Part shown: piece after piece, positions 19,601 to 33,004 of the stretch
Layout: every line of letters starts with the position of its first letter
How positions within the stretch are numbered: position 1 is the stretch's first letter
Assembly (NCBI GenBank): GCA_016801885.1
Contig: JAFBJY010000418.1
Span: 1 to 64,000, forward strand
Direction of reading: 5' to 3'
Origin: Toxotes chatareus
Lineage: Eukaryota; Chordata; Actinopteri; Toxotidae
DNA: 64,000 bases
Translations under genes and position numbers: made by a program
The notes under the pieces: generated by a model
What the model saw: only the letters and a program-made list of their open reading frames with translations
Databases searched by the model: none
Told to the model about the DNA's origin: nothing

Positions 19601-21645
19601 CTTTTTTTTAAAAAAAAACCCTTTTTGGAAAAACAACCCCCCCCCCAAAAAAAACCCCCCCCCCTTTTTAAAAAAATTTCCCCCTTTGTTAATTTTTTTT
19701 TTTTAAAAAAAAATTTTTTTTTTTTCGAAATAAAAAAACCCCCCAAAAAAAATTTTAAATTTTTTTTTTTTTTTTTAAATTTTTTTTTTTTGGGGCCCGG
19801 TTTTTCCCCCCCCCCCCAAAAAAAAAAAAAAAAATTTTTTTTTTTAAAAAAAGGTTTTGGGTTTGGGGGGAAAGGGGGTTTTTAAAAAAAAAAAAAAAAC
19901 AAAAAAAAAAAAAAAACCAGAAAAAAATTTTTTTGGGGTTTTTTAAAAAAAAAAAATTTTTTCCCCAAAAAAAAAATTTTTTAAAAAAAAATCCCCCCTT
20001 TTTCCCCTTTTAAAAAAAAAAAAATTTTTTTTTTTCATTTTTTTTCCCCCCCTTTTTTTTTTCCCCCAAAAAAAAATTTTTTGGTTTTAAAAAAAAAAAA
20101 AAAGGGGTTTGGAAAAATTTTGGGCCCGGGGAAAAAACCCCAAAAAAACCCCCCCAACCCCCAAAAAAAAAATTTTCCCCCCCCCTTTTTCCCCCCTTTA
20201 AAAAACCCCCCCCTTTTTTTAATAAAAATTTTTTTTTAATTTTTTTTGTATAATTTTTCCCTTTTTTTTTTTTTTTCCCCCTTTTTTTAAAAGGGGGTTT
20301 TTTTAAAGGGTTTGGGGGGGAAAAAAAAAAATTTTTTTCCTGGGCGGGAAAATAAGGAAATTTTTTCCTTCTAAAGGGTTTGGGGTTTTTAAAAACAAAA
20401 AAAAAACCCAAAAATTTTTTTTAAAAAAACCCCAAAGGCCCCTTTTTTGGGGGTTTTTTTTAAAAAGGGAAATTTTTTTTTTTTTTTTTTAAAAAAAATT
20501 TTTTTTTTTTTAAAAAAACCCCCAAAAAAAAAATTTTTTCCGGAAATTTTTTGGGCCCTTTTTTTAAAATTTTTTTTTTTTAAAAAAATTTTTTTTAAAA
20601 AAAATTCCCCCTTTTTTTTTTTTTTTTTTTTCCCCCCCCAAAAAAATTTTTTGTTTTTTTTAAAAAAAAAAGGGGGTTTTTTTTTTTTAAAAATTTAAAA
20701 AAAAAAAAAAAAAAATTTTTTTTTAAAAAAATTTTTGGGGGGGGAAAAAAAAAAACCCCCAAAAAACCCCCCAAAAAAAGGGGGAAAGGAAAAAGGGGGA
20801 AAAAAAAAAAGGGGGAAGGGGGTTTTTTAAAAAAAGGGGGTTTTAATTTTGGGGCAAAAAAAAAAAAAAAGGGGGGAAAAAAAAACCCAAAAGGGTTTTT
20901 TTAAAAAAAAAAAAAAAACCCCAAAAAACCGGAAAAAATTTTTAAAAAAAAGGGTTTTGGTTTTTTAAAAACCTTTTTTTGGGGTTTTTAAACTTTTTTT
21001 AAAAAAAAAAGGGGGGGGTTTTTTTTTAAAAAATTTTCTTTTTTTAAAAAAAAAAAAAATTTTCCCCTTTTTAAAAAAGGGGGGGGGGAAAAAATTTTTT
21101 TTTTTTCCCCCCAAAAAAATTTTTTTTAAAAAAAAAGGGGGGGAAAAAAAAAATTTTTTTTTAAACCCCCAAAAAAAGGGGGTTTTTAAAAAAACCCCCG
21201 GGGGAAAAAACCCCCTTTTAAAGGGGGGGGGGAAAAAAAAAAAAAAAAAAAAAGGGAAAAAGGGGGGTGACCCCAAAAAAAAAAAAAAAAAACCCCCCCC
21301 AAATTTTAAAAAGGGTTTTTTTTTTAAAAAAAAAAGAAAGAAAAAATTTTTTTTTTTAAAAATTTTTGGGGGTTTTTTGGAAAAAAAAAACCGGCCGGGT
21401 TTTTTTAATTTTTTTAACCCTTAATTTTAAAATTTTAAAAAAAAAAAAGGAAAAAAATTTTTTTTTGGGGGTTTTTTTTAAAAATTTTAAAAAAAAATTT
21501 TTTGGTTTTTGGGTTTGGGGTTGGCGGGGAAAAACCCCCCCCTTTTTTTTTTAAATTTAAAAAAAAATTTTTTTAAAAAAAAAAAAAAAAAAAAAACCCC
21601 TTTTTTTTTTGGGGGGGGGGGTTTTTTTCCCGGGGGGTTTTTAAA
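16690..21645. other. Homopolymer-run tract 1, technical artefact
   Basis: About 5 kb made almost wholly of runs of A, C, G or T, typically 3-15 long, with nearly no single bases. The change is gradual at the left (normal text to 16,680, then runs) and abrupt at the right (normal words from about 21,645). No tandem unit or codon structure is visible; the frames only give strings of K, F, G, P, N and L. This is the expected look of failed base calling or consensus, not of a biological repeat. Its true content and length are unknown. Confidence 0.9.
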
Positions 21646-21647
21646 AA

Positions 21648-22515
21648 GGGAGACAGCACTGGTGGGGGGTTCCAACAATTTTTTAAGCATCAGATAATGG
21701 CCCTGCCTCTAATTTGTCCTGCTAGATCTTAGTGCTGTTTTTTGACACCTTGATCATAATACCTTATTGGATAGTTTTTAACATGTTATTGGGTTTAAAA
21801 GGAACAGCACTAGGGGTTTTAAATCTTTCTATCAGATAGATCCCAAATTTTTTCCCATTTTAAATTTTTTGATCCTCCACATATACCAATAAGTCAGGGG
21901 TTTCCACGGGGGTTCTGTGCTTGGCCCGTATTTTCCCTTTATACATGCTTCCCCTAGGCAAAATATCAGGAAGCAGGGAAAAAATTTTCCCTTTTTATGG
22001 GATATTTAGCTATATTTATCATGAAACCGACAAACAGATAAAGTTAAACCCATCTAGGCATGTTTTAAAAGGACAAAAAGGCCTAAATGACCTGTAATTT
22101 TTCTTTTTAATTCAGACAAAACGAGGCTATTTGGGCCCCCCCAAACACCCCCAAAACAGTTTTTTCAATCATATAGTTACTCTGGGTGGCTTTTAATTTA
22201 GCCCCCAATCGACCGTGGGGAAACCCTTTGGGATTTTATTTTTGATCGGAATCTGTCCCAAACTCACATATAAAAACAAGTCTCGGGTTCCCTTTTTTTC
22301 CCCTTAATTTGTAAGATTAGGAACACCTTCGAAGTGATGCTGAAAAATTAGTCCATGTTTTTTGTTACTTCTAGGCGGGTTTCTTGCCCCTTTTATTAGG
22401 ATGTCCAGTTGCTCTGGGTCAGGCCGGGGTCTCTTAAAGTGTTTTGGAAAATTTTTATTGTGGGGTTTATATAAATAAAATTTGAATTAATTGAATTAAA
22501 TTGTTATCACATTAA
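21648..22515 (+). mobile_element. L2-type LINE fragment, RT 3' half, damaged
   Basis: Plus-strand words in shifting frames give LDLSAVFDTLDHN (about 21,722-21,762), then the '..GVPQGSVLGPxLFxLYMLPL' block read as STGVLCLA/FPLYMLP (about 21,903-21,957). A YADDTQLYLS-type block is damaged at about 21,995-22,025, with a NLGV..DRNLS block near 22,215-22,260. The end, TTATATAAATAAAATTTGAATTAATTGAATT (about 22,468-22,498), is the usual L2-type 3' tail with short repeats. The order matches the C-terminal half of an L2-group reverse transcriptase. Upstream parts vanish into homopolymer tract 1. Confidence 0.75.
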
Positions 22516-22519
22516 AAAA

Positions 22520-25500
22520 CAACAACTTGGCATTTTTCCAGTTCTCACTGGGCTCTGGGTGCCCCATTGGGCTTTTTTTACAGTGAAAGAAATTGAGGGA
22601 CAATCTTTTTATGAGGGTTTGGGTTATTGGAAAGGGAAAAGTCTTACAGGATTTGGATGAGACAGACGGGATGGATCAGGGAAGTAATTCCACTGTCCTT
22701 TTGCTGCTGAGTGTGTCTGACTCCCCTGTTCCCAACTGAATAATAAACTTATATTTTGAGGGAAAATTGCTTGGGGGAAAAATGTTCGTTTTTTTGAGGT
22801 CAGTAAATTAATTAAAGAAAAAAAAAAAGAATTTGGGTTCATACAAGTTTTGAGAACAATTAGTGTGTAAGCAGCATGGAACAAATCTGTGGCGGGCGGC
22901 CTTTTTTCTTCTCTGCTGTAGTGAGGTGAGAAGGACTCTGAAGCTGCTGCATTCACATTTAACAGCTGCTGTTTTGTCCTTGGTGCTAATTCCCCCAAAG
23001 CTAATGGCCCCTGGAAAATTTGGAAAACATGAATATCTTTGACCAAAAGCAGTTTTATTTCCCTGCAGAAAGCCCCTATGGGGAAAGTAGTAGTTAGTTG
23101 AGTGGAGAAGCATTTTTATTTGTGGAGCACCCCATCAAATCAGTCCAGGGGCCTGGGGTAAAAAAGATCTACAGCTTCTTCTCCCCAGTCAACACACCCT
23201 CAGATTCACCAACATCACCCCGGCACACTGACACCCAAAAGGGTTTTCGGGAGGACAGAAACACTGTGGGCGGGAAATGAATTAAAAACAAGGCTCTTAG
23301 TGAAGTTTTTTTGTTCTTTCTATCCTGTGACAGTGGAAAAAAAAAGTTGTGTTGAGTAAATGTCCATCATTTACATTTTTTACTGTTTTGGGAAAGTAAA
23401 AAATAAAAAATGTTTCTTCTGTAGATGTTTCTCACTGCAGCTGGGGAAGAAAAAAAAGAAAGAAACAGCTTCAGTGGCTCTGACAAAATAAGTGGAATAA
23501 ATCTTTGTCATTTTTCTTTTTAAATAAACGGGCTTTATCCAATGAGACCAACTAGACTGTCCCATTTGAACCCTGACATATCTGGAAAAACCACTGTTAA
23601 AAGGGAAACTAGCCCTGTAGATACACTAGAAGGATTTTAGACTGAAAAGAAAATATATTTTTTATAATACCATCATAATCAAAAGGGGGAAAAAAAGGAA
23701 CTAATATTATTCACACAAAATATATTTTTTCTTAATGCCCAATTTTCCATAAAAATTCCTCAGCTCATTGGGGTTATAAAGGCAGATACTTGAGTCTGAC
23801 TCATGGGGTTTTCCCATTAACCAGCTCATTTTCTGTTTTGAAGGAAAATAAATTTTGCCCCGTTTTTAAAACCCTGGTCAGTGTCGGGAACATCACACAG
23901 TTTTAAATTGTGATAAAAGACAGTGCCCCTGTGACTGCCCAAATTGAGTAGGGAATTTTTAAAGGTTGCAGAAAAAGAATAACACAGAGACAAACTGTTT
24001 GGCTAAGACCCCATCAGAGACCAGTAAACACTTTGTGTTGCTTCCTCCTCCCTTTCCCCTCCCTTCATTTTGGCCACTTCACCCATGTGCCCAAACCGGG
24101 TTGTGGTGCTGAATGAAATTGGTTTGGACTTGTCCACATTAGTCCTGCTGTCAGCCCTAAACCCATGAAATTTTTGTTTTTAGAGCAACAACCAACACAG
24201 ACAGAAAAAGGACTCACACACAGCCCTGCCTTTTCTCACTGGAAAACCCAGTTCCGGAAAGGGGTTTGCTAATGTCCGGTGAAAGCAGCAGAAGAAGGGA
24301 AAAGAATCTCCAGCTCTTGTGTTCATCAGGCGTTCACACTGGGTTTCTTCCTCCGCTCGGTTTCATCGGGCAGCCCCCTTTTCTTCGGAAAAAGAACCGC
24401 TGGACACGGGCTTCGTCGGGGAAAGAGCGCGGAGTTTTTGCAGCTGTTTAAAAGGAACCATCTTTACTTCTGGATACCACCGTGGGTCCCGCCGTCGTTT
24501 TCCCTTTTTTTGGTTTCAAGGAAACGGATCGTTTCACAGCTGAGAGGGAAATTCCCTCCGTGGATGTTTATTGTGCGTTTTTCCGTCTGATGCTGACTCG
24601 AGTTGTAAAATCTGTAAGGACGCCCTTTCCCCAAAAAACCCCTGACTGACAGAGGGTCTGCGCCCCCAGGGGGAAAAGCCTCTGACTTTCTGCTGCCCTG
24701 TTACAGCAGGCCTGTTTCTCTAAATGAAGTTAGTGATGAGTGGAGCGGGAGCCGGGGCTAAAGCAGTCTTCGTACAGTAGCAGGTGTGCCCAAGAGAGCA
24801 GAGCAGCCTCAGAGGCTGAGGGGTACAGCTGACAGCTTCGGGCCAGTCTCCCCCAGCACAGTAGAAGGAGGAAACATGTGGGGGCCTTTTGGGGACTTTC
24901 TCCCCCCGGACTTATTTCTGGGGAGCCCCCCCTGAGGGAAATGTGTGGGGGACATTTTGTCCGTATGGGGTTGGGGGCTTGTGTTTGTTAAATAGCTGTA
25001 AATACCAAACCAAAACCACAGAGTGGACTCTGGATAAAAAACCCCAGTCTCCCACCCCCAAACTGCAAAAAAATTTAAAACCCCCATTACCTCATTCATT
25101 CAGAAAATCTGTTTCCTCTAAACATCCAGCCACTTTATGTTTCACACATAATGGTTTGCTTTTAAGTTTACTACAGTTTATTTAATTTAGTGTATGTGGT
25201 TTGTGGAAAAAAAGGGGGTGAGAGAAATAAAACGGGAAAGACAGATGGATCAACCTTTAAACAAAACATACAGGGGGCCTTGGGTGTTGTGGAAAAAGCT
25301 GAATTACAACCCAATATCATAATACAGAGGGGGAATTTCTTCTTTAAAAATGAGCGGGAAAAAGAGCACAGACGAGTCACATCAATTCACTGAACTAAAT
25401 CCCCACAGTCACAGAATAATGATCACATTACTATAAAACTTCTGGATAAATGAGGGAACATTTCCCCCATTTTCTCGGGAAACAAAAATGTGTTTTTTCA

Positions 25501-28500
25501 ACCCGGAAAATTTTTAAAAGGGTTTTTTAAGAAAAAAAGGGGAAAAATGACAGAAAAAATTTTTTCTCCTCTTTTCAAAAACTTTCAAGAGTCATCATGA
25601 AGAAATAAAGTACATCATTTTGGGTGAATGGTGAACTGGAAACACAGAGCCGGGAAAATGCCCAGAGTCAAACTGGCTTTTTAAATTTTGTGGGTCATAA
25701 TAAAAAAAAATTTCTACATCCCAGTGAGAACCTTTCCTTCATCCTTTTTTTCCATAAAATGTAAAAGATGATTTTGTCACTTAAACCAAACACCCCCCAC
25801 ACACACACACACACACACAGCCCACCCATGGAAAAAGGGGGCTAAATTTTTTGGGCCCGGATTTGGGTTAGTGACCATCATCAAAAGACAAAGAAACAGA
25901 AAAAAGGGAAAAACTTTTAAAAAGTGAATTTTACCTTTTCCCCATATGAAATATTTTTACTGCTTAATAATTAAGATCCTTCAACAACCGGACGAAATTA
26001 CAGTCCTGTAGATGGGGCCATGGAGCAGAAAACAAGAATCAGGGGCTGAGAGTCTAAAGAAAGAGAGTTAAATTTTAAACTTATTCTTTTCCCCCACAGT
26101 CATCAACATTTTTTCCCCTCCTACACTAAAAAACAAAACAAATGAACACTATCCAAATGCATCACATCCCACCTCAAACACATCAACTTTTTTTAGTTTC
26201 CCATTTTCCCAGGACTAAGGTTTTCAAGGAGAAAGAATTCTCAAAGCCAAAATTTTCCCCTCCACAGTAGGGAAATCAGGGTTTTTTACTGCCCCAAAAA
26301 CCAAAAGAGGGGAAATGAACACAGCCTAAAACGCTTCATGCAACAGCTGTTTAAATTTTAAGCCCCTTTACTCTTTCCCTGCAGTTTTAAATACAGGACA
26401 TAATTGTATTCACTAAAATGAACAAAAAATAAAAGGCTAAAAGCCAAAAGGAGATTTGAACCTAGTGTTCAGTATAAAAACACAAGTGGACTCAGTGATA
26501 GGTAAATGTAAAAAGGCTGAAATTTTAAAGCACAATAGTAAGTAGATGATTGTAGAAGGGGAAAACAGTGGGGCTGGTTATTTGCTTTGGGACTGGGAGA
26601 TTATTTCTCCGGGAGTCTTAAACTGTGCTTTTTTTGTTTTGGGCCAAATGTTGAGAGAGGGTATGATTCACACTTTGGGAAAATGAAGATTTTCCAAAAC
26701 ACCCAAACTGTTTCCTGTTCCAGCTTTTAAAAACACTTTGTCTATGAGAAAGCAATAATATTGTGTTTTTTGGGATGCAGTGGGGTTTTTTGGACTCTGA
26801 AATTTAAATGGGGTTATAGGGAACTTATTATAAAAAACCAAACACCCGTTTTTAAAGGTCCTCCATCAAGATCATCATACATCCAGACCTGACCCACAGG
26901 AAAAAGATAATCGTTAATTACAGGCCCAGGCTTTTGATCATTTATACAAAACTATACTTTTTTATACCGGTGAAAAGGGAAAATAGGCGACCTGTAATAT
27001 ACTAAAATACTGAAAAATTTTTTGGTTTTTTTATTAAGATGCTTTAAAAATGAAAAAGTTTTTTTTTAGTTGGTTTTAAATTTTATCCCCCACGGGGAAA
27101 AATTTTAATTATATCTTGTGATTAGGGAAGGGACTGTTATTTTGTCAAAAACCCAAAACAGAAATTTAAAAACTTTATCTTTTGTTCACTGTCTGCTTTA
27201 TATGTCCTCCGACAAAAAGATCAAACAATGGGGAAAAGGCTGACCCACAAAAATTTTGGCCCGGGTCCTTGAATGCAAAAGTGTGTGTTTTTTTTTATCA
27301 TTTTGAGTTTTAAAAAATTTAAAATTTCCCCGGCTTCAAATTAAAAAAATAGTGGGGGAAAAAAAATTGTTAAAACTGAAACTAAGAACTCTTTAAGTAT
27401 TTAAAACTAAACACATAGAACTTAAAGTGCCCTTGACATTCTTTTGTCTCACAGAAATTTGGGTGCTGGGGTGTGGATAGAGGGGGAGGGGCACAGTCCG
27501 TTCACGTCCACCTCTTCCCAAAAAGCCCCAGCACCCTAGGCCCTGCACTGATGCCCCTAAACCCCTCTTTGCCAGACAAAAAGGGGGGAAAAAGGGCCCA
27601 AAGAGGGGTGGTTAAAGGATGATGATGATCACTGATGATGGAGATTGTTCCCGAATACCTTTTGGTAGACCCCTTCAGGAACAAAAGGGGGCCTTGGGGA
27701 CTATATGCTGCAGCATCACCAGTTTTATAAATTGGGGCTTGTGTATAAATCTAAACAGAAAAACCCCCCTCCGCCCCCCAAATTTCTGGGGTTTGGGCCC
27801 TGCCTTTGAGGGTTTTTAACTGTCACATCATCTTTACATTTTTTTTTATGTAGTCAGTGATGAACTACATTAAGTAATTCATAAGAAAATTCAGGGTTTT
27901 TTAAAATTCTGGGAAACTGCTGCATTTAAATAAAAAAATCACAGAGAGTTCAGACCGTTAGATAAATGGGGTTATAGGGGAAAAAATCCAGATAAAAAAA
28001 GAAAATGGAAGTTACGGGAAAAAAAACATTGTCAAAAGGGGAACCCTTGACCTCATGACCTCATTTATTTCTAAAACCCGACTGGTTTTTTAATAAAAGG
28101 AGGAAATCTTCTTTCCCCTGAATGAAAAAGGTGAACCCCAAATACACAGTCACAGTATTTCAGGAGTGGTACTTGTAGTTGCTTCATGTAGAAAATTGAA
28201 AAAGGGCCCGAAAAGTTTTAAAACATTTTTATTAATGAGAAAATTTTTAAAAGTAAAATTTTAAAGAAATTTTTAACTGTTTAGTATAATACTTACATTT
28301 CTCAGAAATGATGGGGTTTAAAAAATTAAAATTTTTGAAAAGTATTGTGGTAATTTTTTTCCAAACAAGCCCCAGTCATGTTCTCACATGAATAAAAAGG
28401 GCCCAATCACAAAATTCACCAGCCCAGCCAATCAGAAATTTGGATTGCCTCTTCATCCTCGGGAATTTAAAATTTTTTACCCTGCAGTACCTGGAGTTTT

Positions 28501-28900
28501 TTCTTAGGGGGAACCTGGGCCCCTACCAACACGCTCTGTGTTTATTTAATGTGGACATCTTCTGAAACATGTCCAAGATGCTTTTTAAAGGACAAAAAAG
28601 AAGAAGAAGTATGGGAATAATAATATATGTCATGTGTACTTTGGACAGCAGACACATAATGATCCCCAACTTACGGGAAACCTCTGAACCCCCAAAAGAT
28701 CGGGAAAAAAAAAAATAATGGGGACATTAGCTGCACTTCTCCATCACACCACATGATGGGCTGATTAATATGAGTCATCACTTTGGGTTCAGCATCTGTA
28801 AATGAAAAAAAAAGACCAGTTTAAAGTCCAGGGGGAAAGGGGGAGGAGGTGGAGGGAGTCTCAGTGTTTTCCTGCAGAACACAATTTAGCTTGTGGCTGC
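22520..28900. other. Moderately distorted sequence, no gene recognised
   Basis: Readable but with many bases smeared into runs. The longest frames (22,624-23,046 minus; 24,279-24,590 plus; 28,802-29,179 plus) match nothing I recognise and would not survive correction unchanged. A CA microsatellite lies at 25,799-25,819. The 24,250-24,620 part is somewhat CpG-rich. The counterpart in unit A, if any, lies left of the window, so there is no clean copy to compare with. Confidence 0.4.
25799..25819 (+). repeat. CA dinucleotide microsatellite
   Basis: About ten CA units. One of the few stretches in this region without run distortion. Confidence 0.85.
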
Positions 28901-29149
28901 TGTGATTGGCTTTTTTGTCCTCTGTGTTTTGTTTTTCTGTCCCACCCCGGGAGGCCTGTCCCTGTTCTCCCTCCCCTTCAATGGGGAAAGCAGCCACTGA
29001 GAATGTTGGGGCCCAGGGACCCAAAGTTAGCCACCAAACACTGCCCCAATTGCCCATTTCCCTCATCGGGGAAATGCTGGCCTTTCCCCATCTCCCGGGG
29101 GGAATTCCCCGGTCGAAAAGGGGTTGTTCCCCCGGGCCTTAAGTTTACT

Positions 29150-31600
29150 TTAAACCCCGAGGTGCAGCGCCATCAGTGAATTGTTGCCCAAAAAACCCGG
29201 AAAACCGAGTGATGGCAGGGGATTTCAACCACACCGCCCGCCCCGCTAAAAAACAATGTGGATTTTTAAAACCAGGGGAAAGAAATTTTGGGAGGGGAAA
29301 CAAATTTCCCAGGATACAAAAGCGACCCCAACCCATTTAACGTTTCTGATCACCTTTCGCCCGGCTGGTACCGGTATCAAACCCCTTCCTAAAAGCGAAA
29401 CAGGTCAGAGAAAAAACACACGGCCGATCTGGCCAGGGGGTTTGGCCCCACTTCAGGTTTCTTCGGGAATACAGACTGGGGTTTTTCGATCGCAGCCTCC
29501 CAGGGGGCCGCGGAACATCGGGAATATGAGGCGGTGACCTGCTACATGCAAAAGTGCAAAAGGGGGATGCCCGGTAGCCAAGACCTTCGGGGCCCGCGGG
29601 AAAACCGGGAAACCGTGGATGAAAACTGAAGTCGTTTCATTTTTGTCAGCCAGAGACAAACCCTTTCAGGGCGGGGAAAAGTTAACCCCGCCTGCCGGGA
29701 AATTTAACCTCCCAGGGGATCAAGGCTCCCAAGCAACGGGAAAAAAACCATGCACCTTTGGACACAGGAAACACCGGGCGAATGGGGGGAAAGGGAGTCC
29801 AGGCGTGAGGGAAACCAACCCCGGGCAGAGGGTCGAGGCCGGGGGCCCCCTTCCTAAACCGGGGCCTAACAACTTTTTTGGGCCGGGGAACCAAAACCAA
29901 AACCCCGGAAAGGGGGAGGCCCCCTACCTTTTTGGTTGGGCCAGCTCACACCATCAGCGAAACAGCCACGTGGGGGGGACCCCAAGGGGGTAAACCCCCG
30001 GGAAAAGCAGCGGGCCAAGAAAAACCCCCGGGGGCGGGGTGGAAAACTGAGCTGGTGATTGGCTGGGGTCTACGACATCTTTAACATCTCGCTCACCCAG
30101 GCCCCCGTTCCACATGTTTTAAAAACATCCCCCATAGAAACGGTGGCAAAAAAAAACCAGTTTCCCTGCCTGAATGACTACCCCCCCATCCACAACCCCG
30201 GGTTGTGAGGGAAGGTTTTAAACGATTTGTAAAAAACCAAAATAAAGCCAGCCCCCCTGCATCATTTAATTTCCAGTTTGAAACCCATTCCCAACAGTTC
30301 CACAGAGGATGCAATACCCACCACCCCTGCACTCAGTCATCCCCCATTTGGACCAAAAAAACACCAATTTAAATCCTGACATTGATTTAAACCAATTTAA
30401 CACCATCCCCAGACACTGTGGAGAAACTCCGTTACCCCAGCCTAAAACCCCCAACATGTCTCTGGATCCAGGACTTCCTGACCCAGAGCCCGCAGTCTGG
30501 GGTTGGGAAAAACATCCCCAAATCCATAACGTGGCCCCGGGCCCCCCCAAGGTGTGTCTCAGTCCACTACTGTTTACACTGCTGACACACGATTTGGCAG
30601 CTAGAAATGAGGGAACCGGGATCACAAAGGGTTTGCAGATGACACCACAGTGGGGGGACTCATCGGGGAAAAAACGACAATCAATGTACAGGGGGAGGTA
30701 GATCACCTGGTATTGGTGAACTGAATAACCTGGTGCTGAACGGGGAGGGGGCCGGAAATGATTTCCCATTTCCGCGGACTCAGCCCTGAGCACCCCTCCC
30801 CTCAGCATCAGGGGCCACCCCGTGGAGAGAGAAAAAAAGATTCCTAGGATTGCAGATCCCCGGGACCTGTGGGGAAGAAGAACCCCTCAGCAAAAAAAAG
30901 GGGCCCAGCAGGGTTGCATTTCCCCCTGGGGGAGGCTAAAAAAAGCCTCTCCCCACCCATCCTCAGGCCCTTTCAGGCGGGGGAAAACCCCCCTGAAACT
31001 GCATGTCCACTTGGTACCCAGCCCCCATAGGGGACGGGAAAAACCTTACAGAGAATAGTCGGGGGGGCTGAGAAGATTATTGGAGTTTTCCCCTCTGCCC
31101 AAAGGGTCTCTTCCAGACCCTTAGGGAGAGCTCGGATATTTAAGGGGACTCCCCAACACCCCCCAAAAAGGGATTTGTTGAACTGCTCCCTTGGGAAAAA
31201 AGATCCCGGGAGAAAAAAGGCAGAACCTCCAGCCAAACAGTTCCCCCACCACAACCCGTTAGATTACTAAAAAAACTGAAATTTTTTTATTTTCTATTTT
31301 ATATTAATCGTTTTGGGTAAACCCCCCAATATTTTGGGGGGGAGGGGGTTGAGGTGTTCATTTTTTTTGACTTCTTTTGTTTTTTTTTGTACTTATTTAG
31401 TATTTATTATTACTTTTTATTTTTAAACCCTATTTTACTATTTAGTAATTACTTTACTCTTTTGTTGACCTTCCCCTCCGGACCCCAAAAACACTGTCTC
31501 ATTTTGTCGGGGACTGCAGTTGTAGGGACAGCAAAAAACAATAAAAAGCCTGATTTGATTTGTTTTGGGATTTGATTTGTTTGGAGACATTTGGATTTTT
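29150..31600 (+). mobile_element. Rex1/CR1-like LINE, heavily distorted, plus strand
   Basis: In changing frames the plus strand gives an endonuclease block SAISELLPKNPENRVMAGDFNHT (about 29,168-29,238), a VDFKTRG...TKATPTHL block matching the DxTRGxxxLDxVYTNIxxAY stretch, and KNTRPIWPGG followed by LQ. Then come CLSPLLFTLLTHDLAA (about 30,555-30,605) and FADDTTVGGLI, the catalytic FADD at 30,632-30,643. The C-terminal stretch near 31,140-31,250 resembles the '..LLPSGRR..RxxxxNSFxPxAVxLLN' end, and a 3' UTR continues to about 31,600. It belongs to the same family as the clean copy at 58,672-62,040. Confidence 0.75.
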
Positions 31601-31669
31601 TGCTTTGATACAACTGTGTTTAGCAAAAACCTGATAAAAGCAGAAGGACTTTTTCCAACCTCTCCCGAC

Positions 31670-31826
31670 CCCCGGGAGTCTGAAACCAAAGTCTGGACTC
31701 CAAAGATCAGACAGATCCTTCACTCCTGAATCCTGCAGGTTGTTTCCTCTCGGGCCCAGGTGTCTCAGATGGGGGGTTTGGGACTTCCAGAGCTGAGGCC
31801 AGAAAGCACAGCTGATCTCTGACAAC
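31670..31826 (-). pseudogene. NLRC3-like LRR exon, most 3' of three
   Basis: Minus strand: acceptor AG at 31,827-31,828, then RLSEISCAFWPQLWKSQTPHLRHLG..NNLQDSGVKDLSDL, the classic fish NLRC3 LRR repeat ('LxLSxNxLQDSGVKxL'). A donor-like GT lies at 31,668-31,669. About 157 bp against 174 in intact relatives, consistent with a few missing bases. One frame spans the exon from 31,499 to 31,837. Confidence 0.75.
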
Positions 31827-32565
31827 CTAAAACCCAACTAAAACCAATAAAGAATAAAAGAGGGAGTTTGGGAGACAAATTTCCCCTTTTTAAAAGCGTT
31901 GAGTTTTTCCCCATCATCTGTTCAGAGCTGAAGGGTTGAAAATTTGGGAAAAACCAAAACACAAAAAAATGCCCCTTTAAAATTTAAATATTACCGACAA
32001 CATGCTGTTCCCTTAATAAAAAACATATATTTCAGCTTTTAAAACTTTTTCCAGTACCAGTGGTTCCATTTTCCAAACTAAAATTTGTTGACATTTGTTT
32101 CAGTTTCACTAAAAAATCCTAAAGTTTTGACAGAACAAAACATGTCGGGAAAAGTTTGGGGGGAAAAGTAAAAATGATTGAGAAAAAAGGGAAAAGGGAA
32201 TTTTCACTTCAGAAACTTGGACTTTTTAACAAACACCCAAGTTGCCTAAATATCGTTACTTTGACTTTAGTCTCATCATTTTTAGTCGTGTTGGAAGAAG
32301 AAAAACTGAATATATATTTGTTGATGTATTGGAAAAAACTTGGATGGAAAAAAATAAGCTTTTTTTTTAAATGAAGTTTTTGGAAACTGGGGTCAACATT
32401 GCTCTGCCACAGTCAGTGGACTAAACCACAGAAGAAAAAAACAGACTTTCCCAAATGAAGACCCCTCAGTGTGGATCAGTATAAATCAGTGTGATGTCTG
32501 CATTTTACTGTCAACCTTTCACATCATATTCACCCCAGCACACAAGTAAACAAGGAAGGTCTGAC

Positions 32566-32729
32566 CCCCAGGTCTCCAGTCCACAGTCGGGACCTGCAAA
32601 AAACCCACAGACCCTTTCCCCATTTAACCCCTCGGTCCCGGGTTGTCACTCAGGTCCAGGTGCCCTTAGATGGGGGGGTTGGGACTTGGGGCGGGGAGGC
32701 CGGGAGAAGCACAGCTGATCCCCGACAAC
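32566..32729 (-). pseudogene. NLRC3-like LRR exon, middle of three
   Basis: Minus strand: acceptor AG (CTGCAG) at 32,730-32,731, then words equivalent to GLSGISCASP..PSHLRAPGPE.., and a donor GTCAGAC at 32,559-32,565. It aligns block by block with the LRR exons at 31,670 and 33,005. About 164 bp. Frame broken. Confidence 0.65.
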
Positions 32730-33004
32730 CTGCAGTACCAACCTGAATAAAGAAAAAAGTGTGATTTGGGGAGAAAAAGTTCCCAAAAAAAGGGGGGTGT
32801 TTCATCATCTGTTCAGAGCTGAAGAAGGTTGAGGCCAATTTTGGAAAAAAGGGAAACCCAAACACCTGAACCAACAGGATCCAGTTTAAAAACAGCCCAG
32901 ATACAAAAAGTCAAACACACCCTTTCATTAATTTTCAGTCACTATAAACATCACAAATCATAAAGCAAAGAGGAAGAAACTTTTTTTCTGTCTCTCAGTC
33001 TGAC

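Noticed and set aside
16806..20698. Many frames of 60-176 codons rich in K, F, G and P
   Set aside because: Produced by base runs in homopolymer tract 1; not low-complexity proteins.
17000..21000. Centromeric satellite, telomere, CRISPR or other tandem array
   Set aside because: No repeat unit or regular spacing can be found; run order looks irregular.
24250..24620. First exon of a host gene on the plus strand
   Set aside because: Somewhat CpG-rich with overlapping frames, but the sequence is smeared, no motif is recognised and no clean copy is available.
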